From positions 1 through 42,730 of the forward strand of contig WREW01000009.1 in NCBI GenBank assembly GCA_009779135.1: a stretch of DNA of 42,730 nt, in the 5' to 3' direction. The translations under genes were made by a program, and so were the position numbers. Below, piece by piece: positions 1 through 6,791 of the stretch. Source of the stretch: Alphaproteobacteria bacterium. Lineage in GTDB: Bacteria; Pseudomonadota; Alphaproteobacteria; UBA9219. The notes under the pieces are model-generated. The model made no database searches, had not been told where the DNA came from, and saw only the letters and a list, made by a program, of their open reading frames with translations. The stretch's first letter is position 1, and each line of letters starts with the position of its first letter.

Positions 1-99
1 ATCCTCGGGGCTTGCGGAGCAAGAGCCCGGGGATCTGACGGTGGACTTGCGCTCTGGCGTCAGATCCCCGGTTCAAGCGCTTCGCGCTTGCCCGAGGAT
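1..99. repeat. Intergenic palindromic repeat with cloverleaf-like fold
   Basis: Four nested or adjacent inverted repeats can be read directly. An outer stem pairs ATCCTCGGG (1-9) with CCCGAGGAT (91-99). A small hairpin has CTTGC/GCAAG arms (11-23). A central 14-bp stem pairs 27-40 (CCGGGGATCTGACG) with 58-71. A second hairpin has 7-bp arms CAAGCGC/GCGCTTG (74-90). Together they form a closing stem with three arms. The right flank continues GATGACA, so the element probably extends left of the window. It looks like a dispersed intergenic repeat (REP/BIME-like) rather than a gene. No copy elsewhere in this window is obvious. Confidence 0.7.
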
Positions 100-118
100 G
101 ACAAGAAAGAGATCTAAG

Positions 119-141
119 CCCTCCCCCCTTGTGGGGGAGGG
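119..141 (-). terminator. C/G-rich hairpin downstream of smc
   Basis: Perfect 9-bp arms CCCTCCCCC (119-127) and GGGGGAGGG (133-141) with a 5-base loop lie 15 bases past the smc stop codon. On the minus strand the hairpin is followed only by a weak T-containing stretch, so it may be a poor intrinsic terminator or simply another dispersed repeat. Confidence 0.45.
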
Positions 142-155
142 TAGGGTGGGGGACC

Positions 156-3100
156 TCAAGCCGCCTGCACCGCTTCAAGCGCTTGCTCTGCTGTATCCAA
201 AGCCGTCTCCCGCTTTTCCCCATCGCGCAAGGCCACAGCGCCGGCGAGATCAACCGAAACCAGCTGGGAAACGCCTTTTTCACTCATCGTCACGCCGTAA
301 AGCCTATCCATATGGGCCATGGTCAGGCGTTGGTGCGTGATAATCAAAAAACGCGTACTTGTTTCCAGCCCGATCTCCTGCACCAGAGCGCAGAAACGAT
401 CAATGTTGCTTTCATCAAGCGAAGCTTCAGCTTCGTCAAGAACGCAGATGGGCGAGGGGTTGGTTTGAAAAACGGCGAACAAAAGCGCAAGCGCCGTCAG
501 AGTCTTTTCACCACCGGACAGAAGAGAAAGGATCTGCTGTTTTTTCCCTGGCGGCGCGGCAAAAATCTCAAGCCCCGCATTCATGGGATCTTCATTTTCC
601 ACCAAAGCCAGCGAGGCTTTGCCGCCACCGAACAATTTGGTGAAAAGTTTCTGGAACCGCTCATTCACTTGCTCAAACGCATGGTTCAAACGATCCCGCG
701 CCTCGCGGTTAAGCTGGCCGATGCCAAGGCGCAGTTTTTTGATCGCCGCAACCAGATCTTCTTTTTCGCGCGTGAGTTTTTCCATTTCCGTTTGTGTGGC
801 CTCAGCCTCGACCTCGGCGCGCAGATTGACAGGGCCCATATTGTCGCGCTCGCGGCTGTAGCGGGCCAAAAGCTGCTCAAGCTCCACTGCGGAAGGCATG
901 GCCTGAGCCTCATCAAAATCAGCCAGAGCGCGCACATCTTGGGGCTCGCAATCAAGCTTTTCCCGTATGCGCTCGCGCAGCGCGGAAAATTGTTCAGCCA
1001 CGGCGGATGCGGCAGATTCAGTGCGAATGCGGTTTTCACGCGCAGCGGCCAGTTTGGCTTCTTCTTCTTTCAGCTGGCGCTCAACCATTTCCAGTTCATG
1101 CTCAGCCGCAATCAGAATATCAGCCGCGCGGGAGCGCAGGTTTTCCGCCTCGGACAGTTGCGTCAAAAGCTCTTGGCGCTGCGCGGCAAGTGCCTCAGGC
1201 TTGGCTTGAAGTTCTGAAAAACTCTGCTCCAGCGCCTTGATGCGCGTTATAAAGGCAAGCGCTGCTTTTTCCGCCTGACTTGCGCGGTTGTGCCAAGCTT
1301 GAAGATCTTCTTCAATAGAAGTAAGCCGTTTGTCCTGAAAATCTTTTTCGCGGTTAAGATGGTCAAAAGCGCTTTGATGCGCGGCTTTTTCACCGCGCGA
1401 AGTTTCCAAAATGTTGCGCTGCGCCGTAATACGCTGCTGCAAAGCTTCCTGATCGGCTAAAGAAGAAAGATCTTTTTCAATAACCTGCTTGCGGGTCGCA
1501 AGACTTTCCTGATCCTGCGCATTTTGCTTTAGATTTTCATGCAAAGCCGAAAGCCGCGCATGCGCCGCTTCATTTTCGCGCTTTTGTCCGGCATGGTGAT
1601 CGCGCGCGTCATTCAGCGCCGTAAAGGCGACCTGCAGCTGCTCGCGCGTTTGATTTTCAAGATCCTGACATTGCGCAAACAGGGCATTGGCGCTTTCAAG
1701 ATCCTGATGCGCCTGATCCAGAGATTTCTGCCCCTCGCTTTGTTTTTCGCGCAAAGAAGCAAGACGGTTGCGCCCCTCAAGCCGCGTGGCGGCGGCGGTT
1801 TTCGCCTCGGGCGTCAGGGTAAATCCATCCCAGCGCCACGCCCAGCCGTCACGGCTGACAAGAATCTGCCCGCACTGAAGTTGCGCGGCGGCTTGCTGTC
1901 CTTGGGCGTTATTTTCCACAAGACCAACCTGCGCCAGCGCCCGCGCCAAAGAAGCCGGCGCATTGACAAACGAAGACAAAGGCGTTGCGATAGAGGGCAG
2001 GGAAGGCAGGCGGCTGCTGTTTTGAACATCGCGCCAGTGCATGGCGTCCGCCGGATTAAGCGATGCCGTCAAAGATTCCCCAAGCGCCACGGCCAAAGCT
2101 TTTTCAAGGCCGGGCGCTACGCTGATGAGGTCAATAACCTGATCCTGTTCTTTGGATTCAAGCGCTAAAAATGCCTCAAGCGCGTCAATATCGGCCATGT
2201 GGCGCGTTTGCTGCGCATGAACCTGCTGCCAGCGTTCACGCGCGGCGTTTTGCGTATCCTGCGATTCACGCCGCGCGGCAGAGGTTTGCTCAACCTGCTG
2301 CTTGCGGCGTTCAAGTTCTTTTTCGCACGCCTCAACCATGCTTGCGGCCAAAAACAGATCTGCGCGCGCGACCATTTCAAGATCAAGCGCCTGCTTTTGT
2401 GATTCAAGATCACTTTGACGACTGTCAAGCGCACCTGCGCGCGCAGCCAGATCTTCTTTTTCCCGCAACAGCGCCTGCCGCTGCGCTTCAGCCTGCGCCG
2501 CTTCCTGCAAAAGGCCGGTCAAAGCCTGATCGCGGCTTTGCACATCCTGCGAAGCCGTTTCAAGCGCCGCAAGCGTGGCGGGCAGGGAGGCTTCTAGCTT
2601 TTCGCGCTCCTGCCTTATTCTTTCCTTTTCTTCCTGAAGGCGGGAAATAGCGGCCAATGAATCGCTTTGATAAGTCTGCTCCCGCGTCTGATCGTCTTTG
2701 GCTTGGTCAAGCTGCGTTTGCGTGGCTTTAAGCTGGCTTTCAAGGCGGGCGCTTTCCTGATCGATCTGCGCACGCGCCAAAGTCAGCTTTTGCAAGCCCG
2801 CTGCGGCCACCGCTTCATCTTTGCGCAAAGCAGGAAGTCGCGCGGCAATATCCACCCGCGCCGCCTCGCTCTTGGCCACAAGCGCCATGCAAGCGCCGAC
2901 AAGATTCTGCGCTTCAACCAGAGATTCCCTTGTTTTTAGCTCCTGCTTTTCTGTATCCAGCCAGCGAAGATGCATCAGAGCCGCTTTGGTGCGGCGGATA
3001 TGCGCAGCAAGATTGCGATAGCGCGAAGCCTGCCGCACCTGTTGCTTGAGCGCGCGCAGCTGAGCATCAAGCGTCACAATCACATCATCCACGCGGGTGA

Positions 3101-3671
3101 GGTTACTCTCAGCAGCTTTCAGTTTAAGCTCAGCCTCATGCCGACGCGCCTGAAGACCGGCTGTGCCTGAAGCTTCTTCCAAAACCTGCCGCCGATCCTG
3201 CGGGCGCGCGCGGATCAGCGCGTCAATTTGACCCTGTCCCACAACGCTAGTCGCTTGCGCGCCGGTGGCCTGATCGGCAAATAAAAGCTGCACATCACGC
3301 TGCCGCACAGGCCGCCCATTGATGCGGTAGTCCGAGCCGCTGTCGCGCTCGATGCGCCTTGTGACAAAAAGATCGTCACTGTCGTTATAAGCAGCGCCTG
3401 CCGTGCGGTCTGTATTGTCAAGCGTCAAGCTGACCTCGGCAAGATTGCGCGCCGGCCGCGTGGCCGTGCCGGCAAAAATCACATCTTCCATACCGGCGCC
3501 GCGCATGCGTTTGGGCGAAGTTTCCCCCATCACCCAGCGCAAAGCTTCGACAAGATTGGATTTGCCGCAGCCATTGGGGCCGACAATGCCCGTCAGCCCG
3601 TCCTGAATAAGGAGGTCTGTAGGATCAACAAAAGATTTAAAACCCTGAAGACGAAGACAAGAAAAATGCAA
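156..3671 (-). CDS. smc: Chromosome segregation protein SMC
   Basis: This ATPase compacts and segregates the chromosome as a homodimer, normally with ScpA and ScpB, which are not in this window. From the chosen start it is 1171 residues, usual for bacterial SMC. Walker A GPNGCGKS lies at residues 31-38 and the ABC signature LSGGEK near 1051. Walker B (CVLDE) ends near 1080 and is followed by AEASLD where many homologues have VDAxLD. Long Gln/Glu/Ala-rich coiled coils flank a central hinge. I chose a TTG start at 3671 because AGGGGA sits 7 bases upstream and the protein then begins (M)HFSCLRLQGFKSF, the family's usual N-terminus. An ATG at 3722 would add 17 unlikely residues and overlap the upstream gene. 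The start is 19 bases after the DsbA-like stop, so the two are probably co-transcribed. Confidence 0.95.
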   Translation of the reverse strand: MHFSCLRLQGFKSFVDPTDLLIQDGLTGIVGPNGCGKSNLVEALRWVMGETSPKRMRGAGMEDVIFAGTATRPARNLAEVSLTLDNTDRTAGAAYNDSDDLFVTRRIERDSGSDYRINGRPVRQRDVQLLFADQATGAQATSVVGQGQIDALIRARPQDRRQVLEEASGTAGLQARRHEAELKLKAAESNLTRVDDVIVTLDAQLRALKQQVRQASRYRNLAAHIRRTKAALMHLRWLDTEKQELKTRESLVEAQNLVGACMALVAKSEAARVDIAARLPALRKDEAVAAAGLQKLTLARAQIDQESARLESQLKATQTQLDQAKDDQTREQTYQSDSLAAISRLQEEKERIRQEREKLEASLPATLAALETASQDVQSRDQALTGLLQEAAQAEAQRQALLREKEDLAARAGALDSRQSDLESQKQALDLEMVARADLFLAASMVEACEKELERRKQQVEQTSAARRESQDTQNAARERWQQVHAQQTRHMADIDALEAFLALESKEQDQVIDLISVAPGLEKALAVALGESLTASLNPADAMHWRDVQNSSRLPSLPSIATPLSSFVNAPASLARALAQVGLVENNAQGQQAAAQLQCGQILVSRDGWAWRWDGFTLTPEAKTAAATRLEGRNRLASLREKQSEGQKSLDQAHQDLESANALFAQCQDLENQTREQLQVAFTALNDARDHHAGQKRENEAAHARLSALHENLKQNAQDQESLATRKQVIEKDLSSLADQEALQQRITAQRNILETSRGEKAAHQSAFDHLNREKDFQDKRLTSIEEDLQAWHNRASQAEKAALAFITRIKALEQSFSELQAKPEALAAQRQELLTQLSEAENLRSRAADILIAAEHELEMVERQLKEEEAKLAAARENRIRTESAASAVAEQFSALRERIREKLDCEPQDVRALADFDEAQAMPSAVELEQLLARYSRERDNMGPVNLRAEVEAEATQTEMEKLTREKEDLVAAIKKLRLGIGQLNREARDRLNHAFEQVNERFQKLFTKLFGGGKASLALVENEDPMNAGLEIFAAPPGKKQQILSLLSGGEKTLTALALLFAVFQTNPSPICVLDEAEASLDESNIDRFCALVQEIGLETSTRFLIITHQRLTMAHMDRLYGVTMSEKGVSQLVSVDLAGAVALRDGEKRETALDTAEQALEAVQAA

Positions 3672-3690
3672 CGGACAATCCCCTGAAAAG

Positions 3691-4347
3691 TTAATGAGTT
3701 TTTTGCGCAAACAAATCGTCAATCACGCGCGCAAAATCCTCATAGGGACGATAGCCTATGATCTGTTGCGCGCCATCATTGAAAATGAATGCAGGTGTTC
3801 CTTCGACTTTGTAGCGTTCAACGGCCTCCTGCCGCAAAGCGATCAAAGCATCCGCAAGCTGGTTGTCGTCAATGCAGACTTGCGCGCGCTCGGCGTCAAG
3901 TCCGGCCATTTGCGCATAGCGCAGCAAAACATCCAAAGGCTTGGGGTTTTTGAGCCAGCTTTCAAGATTGCTGTAAAGAACATGAAGGAAAGGAAGATAT
4001 TGCCCGTCAGGCAAACACCGCGCCAGAACCGAAGCGCGCAGCGCATAAGCGTCCGAAGGAAAATCACGGTAAATAATGCGAAGCTTTCCCGTATTCACAT
4101 AATGCTCGATAAGCTTGGGGAGGATCTTAATGTTAAAATCAGCGCAATGCGGGCAGGTCAGGCTTGAATATTCAATCATCGTCACAGGCGCATCAACCTC
4201 GCCCTGACTATGCTCATAAAGCGCTGCCAGTGTTGTCTGCGCGGCGGTCGCCTGCGCCTCGCTCTGGCCAAAATGCGCCAAAACGCCGCCGCCGAGCAAA
4301 GCCGCAAGACTGGCTAAAACAACAAAAGGTAGAGAGAATCTTTTCAT
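3691..4347 (-). CDS. DsbA-family thiol:disulfide oxidoreductase (thioredoxin fold)
   Basis: A 218-residue exported protein. Residues 1-33 form a hydrophobic signal or anchor segment. The thioredoxin active site CPHC is at Cys65-Cys68, preceded by VTMIEYSSLT, and the cis-proline loop is in VEGTPAFIF near the C-terminus. This pattern fits the DsbA/Com1-like periplasmic proteins that form or reshuffle disulfides. The partner redox protein and natural substrates cannot be told from the sequence; LptD, encoded nearby, is a known class of disulfide-bonded client. The gene lies between dciA and smc on the same strand, a neighbourhood common in Alphaproteobacteria. The ribosome binding site (AAGGAA) is about ten bases from the ATG, rather far. 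Whether it mainly oxidises or isomerises is not resolved. Confidence 0.88.
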   Translation of the reverse strand: MKRFSLPFVVLASLAALLGGGVLAHFGQSEAQATAAQTTLAALYEHSQGEVDAPVTMIEYSSLTCPHCADFNIKILPKLIEHYVNTGKLRIIYRDFPSDAYALRASVLARCLPDGQYLPFLHVLYSNLESWLKNPKPLDVLLRYAQMAGLDAERAQVCIDDNQLADALIALRQEAVERYKVEGTPAFIFNDGAQQIIGYRPYEDFARVIDDLFAQKTH

Positions 4348-4403
4348 GCCAACATGTTCCTTTATTCGGGAATGAAGCAGTATAAGAGATGGAAAATGGA
4401 AAG

Positions 4404-4871
4404 TTAAGGATTTTGATGACCAAATATCGACGCACCCAAAACTTTCAAAGAATCCTTTAACTCGTTGTTTTCAATGTTACTTGTCAGCTTTTCAAGAGTT
4501 TTTTCGGCCCCTTGGGAAAGGGCAGCTTTGCGCGGTTTTTCTGTTTTGGGTTCGGGGTAATAGGTTGCAAGGACAATGCGGCCTATGGCCTCATACCCGA
4601 AATAGCTGTTGATTCGGCTTTGAATCATTGGGATTTGATGGGAAAAAGCAAAGCCAAGCCCGGAAGGCAGCCGGATGGTCAGCTGCGCGCCTGTGCGCTT
4701 TTGCCCGCCATGCGGAAAAGTGATTTTGACAGGCGCGGTCTGATGGGCATAGTCCGCGCCAACGATGGCCACCCAATGTTCCATCAAAGCGGCGTAAAGA
4801 GACCAGTCTTTACCCACCGCCTGACCGGCGATGTGATGAATGCTATGGGCAAGAGGACGAGGAAAGCGCAT
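4404..4871 (-). CDS. dciA: DUF721 family protein, DciA-like
   Basis: A 155-residue protein of the DUF721 family. DciA members load or help the replicative helicase DnaB in bacteria lacking DnaC. The N-terminal part carries the family pattern: RPL near the start, then a helix with HWVAIVGADYAHQTAPVKI, then a beta-rich stretch with LTIRLPSGLGFAFSHQIPMIQSRIN and a GYEAIGRIVL segment. The C-terminal 40 residues are charged and low in complexity. The frame is open to 4991, but I chose the ATG at 4871 because it gives the usual RPxPL beginning. No clear Shine-Dalgarno precedes it. Its start codon overlaps that of mutY on the other strand. The family call rests on pattern and on the mutY/DUF721/DsbA/smc context. 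Confidence 0.82.
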   Translation of the reverse strand: MRFPRPLAHSIHHIAGQAVGKDWSLYAALMEHWVAIVGADYAHQTAPVKITFPHGGQKRTGAQLTIRLPSGLGFAFSHQIPMIQSRINSYFGYEAIGRIVLATYYPEPKTEKPRKAALSQGAEKTLEKLTSNIENNELKDSLKVLGASIFGHQNP

Positions 4872-5964
4872 GAAAAGCAGTGTGGCGCAAAAAAGGGCTT
4901 CAAACAACAAAGAAAAGCAAACGCCATCGGCTGAAGCGCTTTTGATTTGGTATGACCAAAACGCCCGCCTTCTGCCTTGGCGGGCGCGCAAAGGGCAAAA
5001 ACCAAACCCTTATCATGTCTGGCTTTCTGAAATCATGTTGCAGCAAACCACCGTTAACGCCGTCGTGCCGTATTTCCAAAGATTTATCGAAAAATGGCCG
5101 AGTCTCAAAGACCTTGCCAAGGCCTCGCTTGAAGACATTTTGCGCCTTTGGGCAGGGCTTGGTTATTACCGGCGCGCACGTTTTTTGCATGCTTGCGCCC
5201 AAAAACTGGGTTGCACCTTCCCGCAGGATGAAAAAACACTGCGATCCTTACCCGGCATAGGGCCTTATACGGCTGCCGCGATTTCCGCCATAGCTTTTGG
5301 CAGAAAAACCAATGTGGTGGATGGAAATGTTGAGCGCGTGATGGCGCGCATTTTTGCCATAAAAACACCTCTTCCCAAAGCCAAGAAAGAACTGACTGCC
5401 CTTGCGGCTTTATGTGTGCCCGATCGGCGCGTGGGCGATTATGCTCAGGCCCTTATGGATCTGGGCGCAAATATATGCACCCCCAAAACGCCCAAATGCA
5501 TGCTTTGCCCGTGGCGATCCTCCTGTAAAGCCTGCGCGGCGGCTAAGGCTTGGGCCTATCCCCTGCGCGCACCGACTGCGGTCAAGCCGCTGCGCCGCGC
5601 GGTGGCTTTTGTGGCCTTCAATGACAGGCAAAACAAGGTCTTCCTGCGCAGCCGGCCCTTGCAAGGCCTTCTTGCCGGCATGATGGAAGTCCCTTCAAGC
5701 CCGTGGGAAGAAGGAAAAAAGCTGGCTCTTGAGGACGCGCTTGATTATGCTCCGTTCAAGGGAGTCTGGCAGATCCTTCAAGGCGAGGTCTATCATAGCT
5801 TTACCCATTTTGACTTTAAAATCACCGTGGCCGTTTCTGTTATCAAAAACGGGCGGCGTGCCAAAGGTAAATGGGTTTTGATAAAAGACCTCGGCGCGGA
5901 GGCTTTGCCGAGCGTGATGCGTAAAATACTGGCTTTTGCCCTTAAAACGAGAGAGGAAACATGA
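4870..5964 (+). CDS. mutY: A/G-specific adenine glycosylase MutY
   Basis: This base-excision repair enzyme removes adenine mispaired with 8-oxoguanine or guanine. From the ATG at 4870 it has 364 residues. Catalytic Glu54 lies in SEIMLQQT, the helix-hairpin-helix LPGIGPYTA at 127-135, and catalytic Asp151 in VVDGNVERV. The 4Fe-4S loop has Cys203, Cys210, Cys213 and Cys219 in the C-x6-C-x2-C-x5-C spacing. The C-terminal NUDIX-like domain, which reads 8-oxoG, contains YHSFTHFDF. An in-frame ATG at 4840 exists, but GAGGA stands 6-7 bases before 4870, which supports the shorter form. The gene heads a plus-strand unit and its stop overlaps the next start as ATGA. Confidence 0.96.
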   Translation: MKSSVAQKRASNNKEKQTPSAEALLIWYDQNARLLPWRARKGQKPNPYHVWLSEIMLQQTTVNAVVPYFQRFIEKWPSLKDLAKASLEDILRLWAGLGYYRRARFLHACAQKLGCTFPQDEKTLRSLPGIGPYTAAAISAIAFGRKTNVVDGNVERVMARIFAIKTPLPKAKKELTALAALCVPDRRVGDYAQALMDLGANICTPKTPKCMLCPWRSSCKACAAAKAWAYPLRAPTAVKPLRRAVAFVAFNDRQNKVFLRSRPLQGLLAGMMEVPSSPWEEGKKLALEDALDYAPFKGVWQILQGEVYHSFTHFDFKITVAVSVIKNGRRAKGKWVLIKDLGAEALPSVMRKILAFALKTREET

Positions 5965-6785
5965 AAAGCAAACTCTGTTTGAAAACGCTCTGTTTAGGGA
6001 TGGCGCTTTCCCTTGCTTTGCTGGCTCCCTGCGCGCACGCCTATGATTTCAAAAAGCCCAATTTGCAAAACATCATCAAAACGCTTATCCGTTTCGGGGC
6101 GGTGGATATTTATGACGACCACATCATTGATATTTACGCGCGTCTGAATGAGTGTGATCTTTATCTCAAATATTTTCGTAACGAGTTCGTCTGGGAACAG
6201 ATTCGCGCAAAGCTGCGTGAGATTATTCAGCGCGATGTCAAAACCTTTCCTGTGGCTTATTTCTATGACACGTCTTTAAGTCTTGATCGTTATGATTTCA
6301 AAAATAAGATTTATCCCTTTATCAATCAAAGCGCGAACGAGAACGTCAACAGCTTTGTCATGGCCACAAACAAGGAAGATTTTTGCGTCAAGGAAAAGGT
6401 AGAAGGATTTCCCACCAATTTCAGGCTGGTGTTGCGCAGCCCTGTAAGTGTTCCCAAACTTCCCTTGACCGAGCGGGAAGGCGCGGCCCTTTTTAACCGC
6501 CTGCAGGCGGACGAAAATGCGTTAAATCATAGCGTGTCAAAACAGCAGGGTGCCTCAAGGCGCAGTTCGACAATCCAGATTGAGCCAAACCGCATTTATG
6601 TGCGCTTTAATTTTCGTGTTGTGTATATCGCCGCCATCGCAATGCCCAATGTAGGCATAAGTGACAAGGCAAAAGTCGGACAGAAGATCGTCCTAAACAC
6701 GGTAAACTTTGACAGCCAGCTCGACAGTATTGAGTTTTTCGAAGACGAAGCGCGCACCAGACTGCTTTATGCCCATAGATTTTAG
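5961..6785 (+). CDS. Exported protein of unknown function
   Basis: A 274-residue protein I do not recognise firmly; a resemblance to DUF4852-type proteins is possible but unproven. Residues 1-27 form a classical signal peptide (basic start, LGMALSLALLAPC core, AHA-Y cleavage), so it is likely periplasmic; no outer-membrane strand pattern or later membrane helix is obvious. The mature part is rich in Asp, Phe and Tyr, with two cysteines, in NECDLYLKYF and KEDFCVKEKV. A long middle region is predicted helical from its composition, and the last 80 residues look beta-rich. It starts on the ATGA overlap with mutY behind a good GAGGAAA site and ends 6 bases before lptD, so it is very probably translated with both. 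An envelope role beside LptD is an inference from position only. Confidence 0.8.
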   Translation: MKSKLCLKTLCLGMALSLALLAPCAHAYDFKKPNLQNIIKTLIRFGAVDIYDDHIIDIYARLNECDLYLKYFRNEFVWEQIRAKLREIIQRDVKTFPVAYFYDTSLSLDRYDFKNKIYPFINQSANENVNSFVMATNKEDFCVKEKVEGFPTNFRLVLRSPVSVPKLPLTEREGAALFNRLQADENALNHSVSKQQGASRRSSTIQIEPNRIYVRFNFRVVYIAAIAMPNVGISDKAKVGQKIVLNTVNFDSQLDSIEFFEDEARTRLLYAHRF

Positions 6786-6791
6786 GGAAAC

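Noticed and set aside
1-99. Possible tRNA gene because of the cloverleaf shape
   Set aside because: Stem lengths and loops do not fit: no 7-base anticodon loop, no T-loop consensus, no CCA-proximal 7-bp acceptor stem. It is better read as a palindromic repeat.
129-1217. Long plus-strand open frame of 362 codons
   Set aside because: It is antisense to smc, and its composition (many Arg, Phe, Leu, no domain) is that of a shadow of a high-GC gene in the opposite strand.
4340-4365. Mini open frame (ATG TTG GCA TGA) at the DsbA-like gene's ribosome site as a leader peptide
   Set aside because: Only three codons, no attenuator-like stem; likely chance.
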